Shown piece after piece: positions 37,609 through 47,719 of a stretch of 64,000 nucleotides of DNA. The notes under the pieces are model-generated. The model did no database searches and was not told where the DNA came from. It worked only from the letters and a program-made list of their open reading frames with translations. Positions within the stretch are counted from its first letter, which is position 1, and the number at the start of each line of letters is the position of its first letter. The translations under genes were made by a program, and so were the position numbers. Source of the DNA: Psychrobacter piscatorii (GTDB lineage Bacteria; Pseudomonadota; Gammaproteobacteria; Pseudomonadales; Moraxellaceae); NCBI RefSeq assembly GCF_904846415.1, contig NZ_CAJHAR010000006.1, positions 84,219 to 148,218 of the forward strand, read 5' to 3'.

Positions 37609-38502
37609 TTATTTATTGTCTGCGAACAGCTTATCTAAGGTTTGCTCAAACTCGTGATAGTTTAAGAAATCATAGAGCTCCATGCGTGTCTGCATGGTAT
37701 CGACGACTTTTTCTTGTGTACCGTCATCTAATAGATGTTGATAAACGTTCAATGCGGCCTTATTCATTGCGCGGAAAGCGGATAGTGGGTACAGCACCAT
37801 ATCGACGCCCACACCATACAACTGATCAGTGGTATATAGATCGGTCTGACCAAACTCGGTCATGTTGGCGAGGACAGGAATGTCGAGTACATCGGTAAAT
37901 TTACGATACATCTCGATATCAGTCAGCGCTTCTGCAAAGATCATGTCTGCACCAGCTTCTTGAAAAGCAACGGCACGTTCAACAGCAGCGTCTAAGCCCT
38001 CGACTGATAACGCATCAGTACGAGCCATCACCACAAAATCAGGATCCGTTTTGGCATCCAATGCCGCTTTTAGACGATCAACCATCTCAGAGATACTGAC
38101 GATTTCTTTATTTGGGCGGTGACCACAACGCTTTTGCGCGACTTGGTCTTCGATATGCACCGCTGCCACGCCTGCCTTTTCCATTTTTCTGATGGTTTGG
38201 GCAATGTTAAACGCACCGCCAAAACCTGTATCGATATCGACAAGTAGCGGAGTATCGACGGCATCAGTGATACGGCGAGCATCTTCTAGCACATTATCAA
38301 GGCTGGTCATGCCAAGATCAGGCAAACCAAATGACGCGTTTGCCACACCGCCACCAGAGAGATACAGTGCTTGATGACCGACTTGGGTCGCCATCATCGC
38401 GGTATAGGCATTGATCGCGCCTGCAATTTGTAGTGGCTGGTTATTATCATTTTTTTGTTTAAGCGCACTGCGAAAGCGTGCACCTGCTGAGAGTGAGGTC
38501 AT
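37609..38502 (-). CDS. prpB: 2-methylisocitrate lyase
   Basis: 297 residues. Isocitrate-lyase/PEP-mutase barrel with [29 protein letters not shown] (catalytic Cys loop, KRCGH) and VVMARTDAL. It splits methylisocitrate into pyruvate and succinate. First gene of the minus-strand cluster; AAAGGA sits 8 nt before ATG 38502. Confidence 0.95.
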   Translation of the reverse strand: MTSLSAGARFRSALKQKNDNNQPLQIAGAINAYTAMMATQVGHQALYLSGGGVANASFGLPDLGMTSLDNVLEDARRITDAVDTPLLVDIDTGFGGAFNIAQTIRKMEKAGVAAVHIEDQVAQKRCGHRPNKEIVSISEMVDRLKAALDAKTDPDFVVMARTDALSVEGLDAAVERAVAFQEAGADMIFAEALTDIEMYRKFTDVLDIPVLANMTEFGQTDLYTTDQLYGVGVDMVLYPLSAFRAMNKAALNVYQHLLDDGTQEKVVDTMQTRMELYDFLNYHEFEQTLDKLFADNK

Positions 38503-38800
38503 ATGAGTATCCTTTCATGGGCTTGTATGGATAGAAAATAATCTTGTTGTTGTCACTGATTATACCCAATTATCCATGTCTGCAAAGGTTAGCTTATAGA
38601 TTATTATTTATTATTTATAATAACTAATTGTAGTTAATTTAATATTATTCATAAAACAAATAGCATTATGTATTTTTTAACGTTTGGCTATAGTAAGTAT
38701 TCATATTACCCAAATATTCAAATATTAAGATGTTTTATAATTTACATTTAGTTACAATTATAATAGGTGTATTACTCTTTAAATTGCCCTTTTCCCACCA
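38503..38800 (-). promoter_or_regulatory. prp cluster upstream region
   Basis: About 300 bp, very AT-rich from 38590 to 38760, between prpB and the terminator of the transporter gene. The promoter of the prp cluster must lie here. I cannot pick a single -35/-10 pair and see no clear PrpR- or GntR-type palindrome. Confidence 0.35.
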
Positions 38801-38833
38801 AAAAGCCCTAACAGCTAAGCTATTAGGGCTTTA
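38801..38833 (-). terminator. Terminator of the Nramp-like gene
   Basis: 10-bp perfect stem AAAGCCCTAA / TTAGGGCTTT with an 11-nt loop. On the minus strand it ends in TTTTT, 29 bp past the transporter stop, insulating it from prpB. Confidence 0.85.
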
Positions 38834-38861
38834 TTTATCATGAGCTTAAAAAAGACTAAGT

Positions 38862-40148
38862 TTAAGCAAATAAACCTGCCAAATTGGCTAAGAACAATAA
38901 GGCAAATCCTGCCAAGAATACCAAGCCTGCGATAGACAGAGCGTTCATACCTGCTGACAGTTTTTTATGTTTCTTGACCAATGAGTAGTTTAACCAACCA
39001 AAAATAGGCGCAGAAACAAACGCGGATATCATGGCAAACTTAAGCATCGCGCCCAACTGTCCCGTGAAGAACGTAATAATCACAAGCCCGCCACCGATAG
39101 CGTATGTCGTCCAAAAAGCGATTTGCTTTTTATTGATTTCGCTTTCGCCTTTAAGCAAACGCCAGCACTCAGCATTGGCACGGCCGTAGCCGTCGGCACA
39201 AGTAATCGTGGTGCCAAACATACACATGAAGGCGACGAAGGCCACCAGCAATCGTGACCATTCACCGATGGTTGCCGTATACATATTGATTAGCTGGTTG
39301 ATATAAGCACCGCCGACCAACTCAATCTCTTGCCCTGAACCATACTGGACAAACACACCAAGCGATAAGAAAAACAAGGCCAGAATCGCTGAAACGGCAT
39401 AACCGACGTTGAAGTCGAGCAATCCCTGCTTGTGCGTGGTGTGATCGGCTTTGACTTTGGCAGAGGTCCACATAGAAGTAATCGCGGCAAACTCAAGCGG
39501 TGCTGGCATCCAGCCCATGAGTGCGACGATAAACCCTAAAGTTGCAAGGTTCCAAGGGGATACGGCTATAAAGTCTGCTGCCATAACTGTGGGCTTGCCA
39601 GCGGCAATCACGACCGCGGCAACGGTGGCTGCCGTCAAGGCAATCATAATCCACTTAGTCACGCCATCGAGCAATTTATAATGACCAGCTATCAAAAAGA
39701 ACCAAGAGACGGCCACGATGATCATAGACAGCACCATCGTCGATAACTCAAGAGAGGCGGGTAGCATAAAGCCCAAAATCACCGCTGCAATCAGCGAGAC
39801 CGCACCCGTACTGATGACCGCTGATAAGATAGAGAGGATAAAATATACCCAAAGATACACCTTTGAGCGTTTGGCATAGCCTGCAATCAAACTCTCGCCT
39901 GTGTCATAGACGTAATCGGTGGCAAAGCGAAAAAACGGATATTTAAAAACGTTGGCTAAAACAATCATAATCGCCAACTGCCAGCCATATATAGCACCAG
40001 CCTGCGTCGATGAAATCAAATGCGAGCCACCGATTGCAGCGGTCGCCATCAAAATACCTGGGCCAAAGATACGCCAACTAAAGCCTTCTTGCTGTTCAGT
40101 AACGATATCGTCAGTGGTACTTGGGTTATTGAGTGGTTGTGTGGACAT
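38862..40148 (-). CDS. Nramp-like transporter lacking the metal-binding motif
   Basis: 428 residues from ATG 40148 (GAGG 5 nt upstream; the frame could open 36 bp earlier without an SD). About 11 transmembrane helices. TM1 reads GPGILMATAAIGGSHL then STQAGAIYGW. Aligned on QAGA with true Nramp proteins, the DPGN metal motif is replaced by G-G-S-H, removing the coordinating Asp and Asn. TM6 keeps the Met of the MPH motif (GWMPAPLE) but not the His. It may therefore move something other than Mn/Fe. Located between a LysR gene and prpB. Confidence 0.8.
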   Translation of the reverse strand: MSTQPLNNPSTTDDIVTEQQEGFSWRIFGPGILMATAAIGGSHLISSTQAGAIYGWQLAIMIVLANVFKYPFFRFATDYVYDTGESLIAGYAKRSKVYLWVYFILSILSAVISTGAVSLIAAVILGFMLPASLELSTMVLSMIIVAVSWFFLIAGHYKLLDGVTKWIMIALTAATVAAVVIAAGKPTVMAADFIAVSPWNLATLGFIVALMGWMPAPLEFAAITSMWTSAKVKADHTTHKQGLLDFNVGYAVSAILALFFLSLGVFVQYGSGQEIELVGGAYINQLINMYTATIGEWSRLLVAFVAFMCMFGTTITCADGYGRANAECWRLLKGESEINKKQIAFWTTYAIGGGLVIITFFTGQLGAMLKFAMISAFVSAPIFGWLNYSLVKKHKKLSAGMNALSIAGLVFLAGFALLFLANLAGLFA

Positions 40149-40451
40149 GAATACCTCGAAATGGTTAAAACGGCAAATCATCACTTACCTGTGTCAGTTT
40201 GCCAGTGATCATTAGATAACCGCTTTATACATGTTTATACATGCTTTTTTATAAAACGATTAATCTTGTATCGACTTTAGCACACCAATACGATTCAGGA
40301 GAATGATTATTCTAGTTATTATTACTATTTGTTTGCATTGCCATTCTTTTTGGTTAGCATAATAATCTGATAACATCAAGTATTAATGCAGATTATTTTT
40401 GGCGTTTCTTTATAACACAATATCCACGCAATAGCTGGTCATTTAAGGACG
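40149..40451 (-). promoter_or_regulatory. Region between LysR gene and Nramp-like gene
   Basis: 303 bp. Contains a direct repeat of TTATACATG (about 40222-40242) and an inverted repeat AGAATGATTATTCT (40300-40313), a candidate LysR-type (T-N11-A) site in front of the transporter gene. No coding potential. Confidence 0.4.
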
Positions 40452-41465
40452 TTACACAAATTTTTGTCGCCGGTAGGTAATGCCTCGCTCTTCATAGACC
40501 TGATAGATAGCATTCAATAACTCAGAGATACTTGGATGCACAAAATCTTTGAGAGTATGCAAATAAATAGGAGAGGTGACGTTTTCGTGTACCAAACGCT
40601 GGTAGCTGATTTGTTCTGTACGTACCGTGGTTAAGCTGGCAGGTACAAGCGTGATACCTTCGCCCGCAGCGACTAAGCCTAGAGCTACTTGCAAGTCACT
40701 CACCGTGGTAATCATAAATGGTGAGATACCGTATTGTGCAAACAAATGTAGCAACGGCTCCGTAATCGGCTCACTATGTGCAGATTTTTCATTGGTGACA
40801 CGTCTGGTTTTTGTATTAGCTTCCTGCTTTGCGCCAACTGACTCCGATGTCGGCAGTGTGGTGGCAATCGGTAAATGCGTTTGATGGTACAAAATCAAGC
40901 GATTATTTGCTAAGTCTATTAATCGCTGCTCTTTTACATAAGCGAGAGGATGCGACTTTGGTAAGGCCACCACGTAGCGCTCATGCCGTAGTAATATTTG
41001 TTGAATCCAGGGATCTTGATGGGCAAAACGCCCAAAACCGATATCAATCTCACCAGATTTGAGTGCCTCCATTTGCTGGTAAGAGCTGATATCTTTGAGG
41101 TTGACCTCTATATCAGGATTGGATTGCTTGAGCATGGCGATAATTTCAGGAAGTAACCCATATAATACTGATGGCACAAAGCCGATGTTTAACGCACTAC
41201 TTGGCGCTGATAAGCGCTGGGTCATACTCGTGACGGTCTCAATTTCTGTCAGTATGGTGCTTATCTTATCGTAAAAAAATTCGCCTGCTTCAGTCAGATG
41301 TAATGGCCTGTGGTAACGATCGATAAGCACGACATCCATCTCGGTCTCGAGCTGTTTAAGCAGGCGGCTCAAACTTGGCTGTGACAGTCCTGTCTTTGCT
41401 GCGGCTGCACTAAAGCTGCGTAAATTTGCGACAGCAATAAATGCATTGAGCTGTTTTAAATCCAT
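40452..41465 (-). CDS. LysR-family transcriptional regulator
   Basis: 337 residues. N-terminal winged HTH (LNAFIAVANLRSFSAAAAKTGLSQPSLSRLLKQLE in the usual layout, about 5-40) and a substrate-binding domain (IGFVPSVLYGLLPEIIAM onward). A polar insert (about 205-230) interrupts the effector domain. Same strand as, and upstream of, the Nramp-like transporter and the prp cluster, so either could be its target. Confidence 0.88.
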   Translation of the reverse strand: MDLKQLNAFIAVANLRSFSAAAAKTGLSQPSLSRLLKQLETEMDVVLIDRYHRPLHLTEAGEFFYDKISTILTEIETVTSMTQRLSAPSSALNIGFVPSVLYGLLPEIIAMLKQSNPDIEVNLKDISSYQQMEALKSGEIDIGFGRFAHQDPWIQQILLRHERYVVALPKSHPLAYVKEQRLIDLANNRLILYHQTHLPIATTLPTSESVGAKQEANTKTRRVTNEKSAHSEPITEPLLHLFAQYGISPFMITTVSDLQVALGLVAAGEGITLVPASLTTVRTEQISYQRLVHENVTSPIYLHTLKDFVHPSISELLNAIYQVYEERGITYRRQKFV

Positions 41466-41706
41466 GTTATTAAGCCTGTTATGGTATATGTTGTCCCTAT
41501 ACGCGCTACTTTTGATAATAATTCATCCCATTATTTAAGATGAGTCTTACAAATGTTAGCGGCCTCAAATAAATTGTGCTTGAAGATAGGGGTATGAGCA
41601 ACTATATTGGGGACTAGCGATACTGTTACAGTTTAGCAATAAAAATCACAACTTCATTTTATCAGTCATTTACTGCCAGTAGCATAAACTGGCTTGGTGT
41701 TATTTT

Positions 41707-42708
41707 ATGAACGACGAAAAAAAAGACATCGGTACTGATTTTGACGAAGAGTTGTCTCAACTCGTTCATAAAAAATCGCGTAAGCGTGCCAAAAATAATA
41801 TTTACGAACGTTTTATCAGTCGAATTCAAAGCGCTGAAAATGATACCCAAAATGATAATGATGATTCAACGTCATTAAAAACGGCAAGTAAGTTACCTGC
41901 TTTTGAACCTCTAAGCGTAGAAGAGCTGCAATTATTTGAAGATGAAAATAACGATAAAGAGCCAAGATTAGAGTTAGCCGATATCGTCACAACAAACGCT
42001 ACTTTTGACTTTTCAGGTCAAAATGCATCGACACAAAACAAGGTGTCAGATAAGCGAATTGATAATTATGCTGGTGTCGATAATATTTTAGAAGACCAAT
42101 ACTTAGACAATGACTTAAATAGTGACTTAGTTAATGAATTAAGTAAGAATAATGAGGAAAAAAAGCCATCCTCTGTCGATCTTGATCAAGCGACGCCTTT
42201 ATCTAGCACAACGATTGATGACCCTTTAAATACTAAAGCCATGCCATTGGAGCAAGATCATAGGAACGATATAAAGCCACAAAAGAAAGTGACAAGTAGT
42301 AAAAAGCCTCTCATTATTGGTATGATTTTTGGTTCACTACTCATTGCTATTGTCGTACTTACCCTTATTTTTACGGGATTTTTATCGACTTCTATTTCTG
42401 ATACTGCTATCAATAATGATAGTAACTTAGACGGGACAGCGCCTGCGGCTACGACCAGCACGCCAGTGGTCGGTGCCGAACCTGTAGTGAATAGTGATGA
42501 CAATCCATTACCTAATGACGCCAATACGGTCGAGGAGCCGTTAGTGTCAGCACAATCGATTAATTCAGATAATAGCGAACAAAACGTGCCCGCAGCTGAA
42601 GTTGAGCCTATAGGACCTTCTCCAGCTCCAGAGAGTGAGGCTGCCATTACCTATGAGGACTTTAGGCAAGAGTCACAAACCACGTTATATCGCGAGACTA
42701 ACGATTAA
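41707..42708 (+). CDS. Hypothetical single-pass membrane protein
   Basis: 333 residues. A long acidic, disordered cytoplasmic N-terminal part (1-198) is followed by a single transmembrane helix (about 200-222, PLIIGMIFGSLLIAIVVLTL) and a polar Thr/Pro/Glu-rich periplasmic tail. The N-terminus has KSRKRAKNNIYERFISR. I recognise no family. It is divergent from the LysR gene and convergent with ppc. Confidence 0.65.
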   Translation: MNDEKKDIGTDFDEELSQLVHKKSRKRAKNNIYERFISRIQSAENDTQNDNDDSTSLKTASKLPAFEPLSVEELQLFEDENNDKEPRLELADIVTTNATFDFSGQNASTQNKVSDKRIDNYAGVDNILEDQYLDNDLNSDLVNELSKNNEEKKPSSVDLDQATPLSSTTIDDPLNTKAMPLEQDHRNDIKPQKKVTSSKKPLIIGMIFGSLLIAIVVLTLIFTGFLSTSISDTAINNDSNLDGTAPAATTSTPVVGAEPVVNSDDNPLPNDANTVEEPLVSAQSINSDNSEQNVPAAEVEPIGPSPAPESEAAITYEDFRQESQTTLYRETND

Positions 42709-42716
42709 GGTTTTTT

Positions 42717-42747
42717 ACAAGCCCTTTCTCACAAAAGCGCTTGTTTT
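42717..42747 (+). terminator. Weak terminator between the hypothetical and ppc
   Basis: ACAAGC / GCTTGT arms with a 16-nt loop followed by TTTTA, 8 bp past the stop of the plus-strand gene. The stem is short, so confidence is limited. Confidence 0.4.
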
Positions 42748-42769
42748 ATAGATAAGCCCTGAATGGCTA

Positions 42770-45556
42770 TTACCCCGTATTACGCAAACCCGCTGCCAAT
42801 GCATTGATACTACGGATTAATGGGTCTTCTACATTGAGATCGCCATATTTATTGTTATCTATCGTATCTTCATTTTGTTGTCTAGCACGCTTCAACAGCT
42901 CAATCTGTATATAGTTAATCGGGTCTAGATAAGCATCGCGCCACTGCAGAGATGCCGCAAGGTTTTGCTGGCTAGACAATAGGGCCTCTTGATCTAATAA
43001 CGAGTTTAAGCCTGAGTAGGTTAGGGTATGTTCATCAATTACCGCTCCCATTATTTGCTCACGCAATGCAGCGTCTTCACATAACTGGCTATAGGCCTGT
43101 GCAATATTCATATTGGCTTTGGTAAATGCCATCTCAATATTACTGATAAATACGCTAAAAAATGGCCAGTGATTATTCATCTCTTTCATTAATGTTTCGT
43201 CAGATTTGACACTGTGCAATGCACTACCTACACCATACCAAGCAGGTAGGGTAAAGCGGGCTAACGACCAGCCAAATACCCAAGGAATTGCTCGCAATGT
43301 GGTTTTACTTGGCAAGCCTTTTTTGCGATGGGCAGGGCGCGAGCCAATATTCAATAAAGAGATCTCTTGTACTGGTGTGACCTCGGAGTAGAATTTATAA
43401 AACCCTTCAGTATGATCGGTTAGCTCTCGATAACGCTGCTCGCCAGCATCTGCTAACCGTGCAAAAAGTGCTTCATATTCTGGCAACTCAGTCGGTTGCA
43501 CGACAAATCTTGTTGAGCAAGCTTTGAGTGTACCCGTGATTGCCATGGTCAGCTCAAACACAGCAGTATCCGTATTGGCATACTTGGCATAGAGCACTTC
43601 ACCTTGTTCGGTCACTTTAATCTGACCATGTAGCGTGCCAGCAGGCTGTGCAGCAATAGCTTTATGCGTTGATCCGCCACCACGGCTCACAGAACCACCA
43701 CGACCATGGAATAAGCGTGTTTTTATACCATATTGCTCAGCAATATTATTAATGGTTTGCTGCGCGCTATAAAGCTGCCACGCAGAGGTGATAATACCGC
43801 CGTCTTTTGATGAGTCCGAATAACCTAGCATAATCTCTTGCGTATTATCTGTATTCTGTAGTAATCCGCGATACAGTGGATTGTTTAGCACGGCGGGCAG
43901 GATTTTATCGATGTTTTTAAGATCTTCGATGGTCTCAAACAATGGTGCCACTGGCAAATCAGCAGACAGCTGGCCTTCGTTATCAATTCTGCATAAGCCA
44001 GCAAAGCGCATGAGCAGCAACACTTCTAGTAGCTGGCTAGCATTATTGGTCATTGAGATAACATAACTGCCAAAAGTAGCTTGTCCCACCAATTTGCGTA
44101 AGGTGGCGACCGAATTCATCAGTGACAATTGCTCACGCGTTTTGTCTGTCAGGTTATCAGTATAAATAAGCGGCGTACCGGGTTTTTCTAGCAAGCGCGT
44201 CAACCACTCTTGACGTTCGGTTTCACTTAGCGTTTGATAATCAGGCAGGTTGGAGGCACTGGCAAAGATATCTGCAATCACTTCGCCATGGTATGACGAC
44301 TCTTGGCGGATATCGAGCGCTGCCAAATGAAAGCCGCAGGTTTTGACCAGACGAATCACATCGAGCAATAATCCATCTGCATGCGCCTTGTCGTGAGTAG
44401 TAACACTTTGACGGATAATGCGCAGATCTTCTAATAGCTCTTCTGGATTGGCATAGGCGTCTTTTTCAGCCTCGATGTCATTGCCTTTGCTTTGGATACG
44501 GCGATTGGTGGCATTGACCTTGGTGAGTATTAAAGAAAGCAATCGACGATATGGCTCGTTGCCATAGTCATCGAGGTTATAGTCAAACACACGCTGATCT
44601 AGCTCATCATAGCTTTTGATTTTGGCATATACGTCGGGAGAAACGGTGACAATAGTGTCACTATGAATCAGCTGGCGGCGCAGTTTTTTGAGTAGCACTT
44701 GATAGTGACGCAGCACAGTATCAGCATGCATCAACACGGCAAGCTCTGTGGTCTCAAAAGTCACAAAAGGATTGCCATCTCTATCGCCGCCAATCCAAGA
44801 ACCAAAGCTCATAAAGGCAGGCAATGCATAGTCGGTCAGCTCCGGATAGATATCAACAATGGCTTTTTTGATATTACGATACACTTTGGGAATAGCATTG
44901 AACAAACTGGCATTAAAGTAATGCAGGCCGTTGTTAATCTCGTCATATACCAGTGGCTTGCGGGTACGCACTTCATCAGACGACCATAATAAGTCAATCG
45001 TTTGCGCAGTTTGTTCTTTGGCTTGCTCGTAGGCGAAGCTGTTTTCAGATACGTTGTTCAAAGCGTCGCTGTGGGCGAATAGACTTTGTAAGATATTCAT
45101 TGTTGTACGGCGACGCGCTTCGGTAGGATGCGCCGTAAATACAGGTGTAAATTTTAGCTGATCAATCAGCTCTTGCATTTGAGCGGGCTCGATATTGCGT
45201 TCACGACATTCAAGTAATGTACGACGAAATGACCCTTCCCAGCTTTGCTCCGATTGCATACGCAGCTCATGACGTTGCTCACGCAGGTAATTCTCTTCGC
45301 TTAGATTGGCTAGGAAAAAATAGATAGAAAATCCGCGTATGACATCCTTTAAAGTTTGATTATCCAAAGAAGCAATAAAATCGATGAGCTGCTGCTTGTG
45401 GGCCTCATTAGGTTCACGGCGCTGTTGAATAAAGCCTTTACGCAGGGTCTCAATGGTCTCTATTGTCTGTTCACCAGACTGGCGAGAAATGGCATCGCCT
45501 AGCAATGAACCCAATAAGCTGGTGCGTTTACGTAGTATGTTATTATCTAAAGTCAT
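42770..45556 (-). CDS. ppc: Phosphoenolpyruvate carboxylase
   Basis: 928 residues. Catalytic VFTAHPTEARRRT (His region), GYSDSSKDGGIITSAW, FHGRGGSVSRGGG and the C-terminal INALAAGLRNTG end are all intact. It carboxylates PEP to oxaloacetate, replenishing the TCA and methylcitrate cycles. AAGG precedes ATG 45556. Confidence 0.96.
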   Translation of the reverse strand: MTLDNNILRKRTSLLGSLLGDAISRQSGEQTIETIETLRKGFIQQRREPNEAHKQQLIDFIASLDNQTLKDVIRGFSIYFFLANLSEENYLREQRHELRMQSEQSWEGSFRRTLLECRERNIEPAQMQELIDQLKFTPVFTAHPTEARRRTTMNILQSLFAHSDALNNVSENSFAYEQAKEQTAQTIDLLWSSDEVRTRKPLVYDEINNGLHYFNASLFNAIPKVYRNIKKAIVDIYPELTDYALPAFMSFGSWIGGDRDGNPFVTFETTELAVLMHADTVLRHYQVLLKKLRRQLIHSDTIVTVSPDVYAKIKSYDELDQRVFDYNLDDYGNEPYRRLLSLILTKVNATNRRIQSKGNDIEAEKDAYANPEELLEDLRIIRQSVTTHDKAHADGLLLDVIRLVKTCGFHLAALDIRQESSYHGEVIADIFASASNLPDYQTLSETERQEWLTRLLEKPGTPLIYTDNLTDKTREQLSLMNSVATLRKLVGQATFGSYVISMTNNASQLLEVLLLMRFAGLCRIDNEGQLSADLPVAPLFETIEDLKNIDKILPAVLNNPLYRGLLQNTDNTQEIMLGYSDSSKDGGIITSAWQLYSAQQTINNIAEQYGIKTRLFHGRGGSVSRGGGSTHKAIAAQPAGTLHGQIKVTEQGEVLYAKYANTDTAVFELTMAITGTLKACSTRFVVQPTELPEYEALFARLADAGEQRYRELTDHTEGFYKFYSEVTPVQEISLLNIGSRPAHRKKGLPSKTTLRAIPWVFGWSLARFTLPAWYGVGSALHSVKSDETLMKEMNNHWPFFSVFISNIEMAFTKANMNIAQAYSQLCEDAALREQIMGAVIDEHTLTYSGLNSLLDQEALLSSQQNLAASLQWRDAYLDPINYIQIELLKRARQQNEDTIDNNKYGDLNVEDPLIRSINALAAGLRNTG

Positions 45557-45777
45557 CCTTAACCTTCTTATTAAATGAGTGAGTACAGTATTAACGAGTA
45601 TAGTATTAGGGATGTCTTAGACTTTGTGTCTCTACAGGTATCCCTACCGTTTTTTGCAATTTAACATAAATGGGTAGTTATGTTTGACGCTCGAAGAAAT
45701 TTTCTATCAACCGATGTTTGTCATACTATAGTGTATTTAGCGCCCCGTCTATTTTTCAAACTATGCTTAGAGCTAGA

Positions 45778-47061
45778 TTATTTAGCTGACGTCTTAGCGT
45801 AATCTCGCAGCTTATCTATACAATCCGCCCAATCTTGCATCATTCGTATCCTAGTATCGATCTCATCGAGTCTATTGTAAGCCCCACCATGGGTGTCTTT
45901 TATTCGATGACCTAACTGTAGTTCTGTAACGATATCTGAGTAGCGTAGTTCAGGTTGTTCCATGAGCAAAGTTTTCGCCGATGCACGAAATCCATGAGCA
46001 CATTGCACGTCTTTGTATCCAAGCCGGTGGAATATCTGTACCAGTGTGGCTTTACTGATATAAGCATTGCTTGAACCACGCATTGAGGCAAAGACGTACT
46101 CTTTATGGCCTGTGATGGATTGAATGTTTCGTAATCGCGCAATCACTTGCGTAGCTAATGGCACGACTAAGTGCGATACCATATCGTCGCGACCTTCGCC
46201 TTTGGTCGGGGAGAACGCCCATGTATTATTATCCCAGTCAATATCCTGCCAGCGCATCGAGCGTAGATCGATACTACGCACAAACACATAAGGTAGTAAA
46301 TTCATGGCTTCTAATGTGAGCTTGCTTGCCCCTTTAAAATTGGACATATCATGTAAAAGCGTCGCAAACTGATCCGGCTTGGTAATAGCTGGCAAGTGAT
46401 TGCCTGAATTGGCAGGTGCCAACTCGCCACGGGTATCAATCGCCACATTTTTATCGCATAATCCTCGTGCGACAGCGAATGAAAATACTTTTTCCGTATA
46501 AAGCCGAGTGCTGGCACCAACGAAAGTCGCTTGATTGTCGTTATGCTGGATTGCTTCACACACACTTAATATCATCTCACTGGTGATATCATTCATCCTT
46601 AAATCGCCAATATCCTGGCACATGTATCCCAAGCATAAATCCCAAAATTTGAGGGTAGAGTCACTAAATGCGGATTTTTTAAACTTATTTTGATGGCGAC
46701 CTGCTGTTTTGTGGTCGCGCCATGCTTGTGCAATCTCAGAAAATGTTGCGTTTTTCAGGTGTGTGTATCTGTTGACTTGTTCCTTTTGCTGTATAGCTTT
46801 AGGGTCAGAGCCTTTAGCGACCATGTTGAGGATAGTCTCAGCTTTGTACTTCACCTCATATAAATCAATATCTTCGACTCTGCCAAGCATCATTCTAGGT
46901 CGCTTACCATCGATATGTGGATGAGAGTAGCGCAGGTAGTATTCTTTTTTACCGTTTGGATAGACACGTAGACTTAGACCCGCGATACCTGAGACACTGA
47001 CCGAGTAATCCTTATCTCGACATTCAAGTTTGTTGATATCATTTATATTGTCGACAGCCAT
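45778..47061 (-). CDS. int: P4-type tyrosine recombinase/integrase
   Basis: 427 residues. N-terminal DUF4102-type domain (DYSVSVSGIAGLSLRVYPNG), SAM-like core-binding domain, and catalytic domain with Arg (SIDLRSMRW), HxxR (CAHGFRASAKTLL), LGH and the nucleophile Tyr (GAYNRLDEID). All catalytic positions are present, so it looks functional. No tRNA lies at either side; ppc starts 221 bp from its 3' end. It probably mobilised the small accessory patch with the NADAR gene. Confidence 0.9.
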   Translation of the reverse strand: MAVDNINDINKLECRDKDYSVSVSGIAGLSLRVYPNGKKEYYLRYSHPHIDGKRPRMMLGRVEDIDLYEVKYKAETILNMVAKGSDPKAIQQKEQVNRYTHLKNATFSEIAQAWRDHKTAGRHQNKFKKSAFSDSTLKFWDLCLGYMCQDIGDLRMNDITSEMILSVCEAIQHNDNQATFVGASTRLYTEKVFSFAVARGLCDKNVAIDTRGELAPANSGNHLPAITKPDQFATLLHDMSNFKGASKLTLEAMNLLPYVFVRSIDLRSMRWQDIDWDNNTWAFSPTKGEGRDDMVSHLVVPLATQVIARLRNIQSITGHKEYVFASMRGSSNAYISKATLVQIFHRLGYKDVQCAHGFRASAKTLLMEQPELRYSDIVTELQLGHRIKDTHGGAYNRLDEIDTRIRMMQDWADCIDKLRDYAKTSAK

Positions 47062-47719
47062 GTTCTTATCCGTAATTTTTATGAGGCAAATGCGGGTTTA
47101 TGAAAGATTGATAACTTATGAAAATACCATCATATAAAGAGCCAAAGAGTATTTGGACACTAATATGGACACCGATATTTATAATGATAATATCGCAAGC
47201 CTTTTTTATAAAAGGATTTATGTGCTAATTATCCCCAAGGCTCACTTGGGGATAATTGTAGCATATTGGGGAAATAAGGAGTAGACCGTGCGCTTATTGG
47301 GTTAGGCACCGTTTTTTACTCATCATTTCGGTACATACTTGGAGAGATTTATAAGGCGAATCGTCCATTTGGTAAGCGATAGCGCGGATTTATCGTAAAA
47401 ACCACGGTCGCGTACGCGCACAGAATATAAAAATTAGGGTTATAGTACTGTTCTGTGCAAATCTGGAAGTTACTGTTTTAAGGTCTAATATCAGTGCAGG
47501 CACGTAAAACGACTAAAAGCTAATTTTCTAAGTATTCGTAAAAACAAAAATCAGCAAGTCTATTGGCAAATTTAAAATAGGGCAGATAAATGATGCATAA
47601 TAAGATAAACTGCCTCGCGAGCGCTAATGGCGTTCAATATCTGTCAAAATGCGTGAGCAGCGACCAGATAAACTGTGAAAGAAAACTTATAAAAAACTAT
47701 TGATATAAGGCACATCGTT
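47062..47719. other. Gene-free stretch beside the integrase
   Basis: 658 bp without a convincing gene on either strand. Its main structure is the hairpin at 47227-47257. Base composition is uneven: a GC-rich island (cgtacgcgcacag) near 47410 and AT-rich flanks. It probably contains the integrase attachment site and the promoter of the NADAR gene. Confidence 0.45.
47227..47257. repeat. Perfect 13-bp inverted repeat upstream of the integrase
   Basis: Arms AATTATCCCCAAG and CTTGGGGATAATT with a 5-nt loop, 166 bp upstream of the integrase start. No T-run follows. Candidates are a core recombination site, an int/xis operator or a strong RNA hairpin. Confidence 0.7.
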
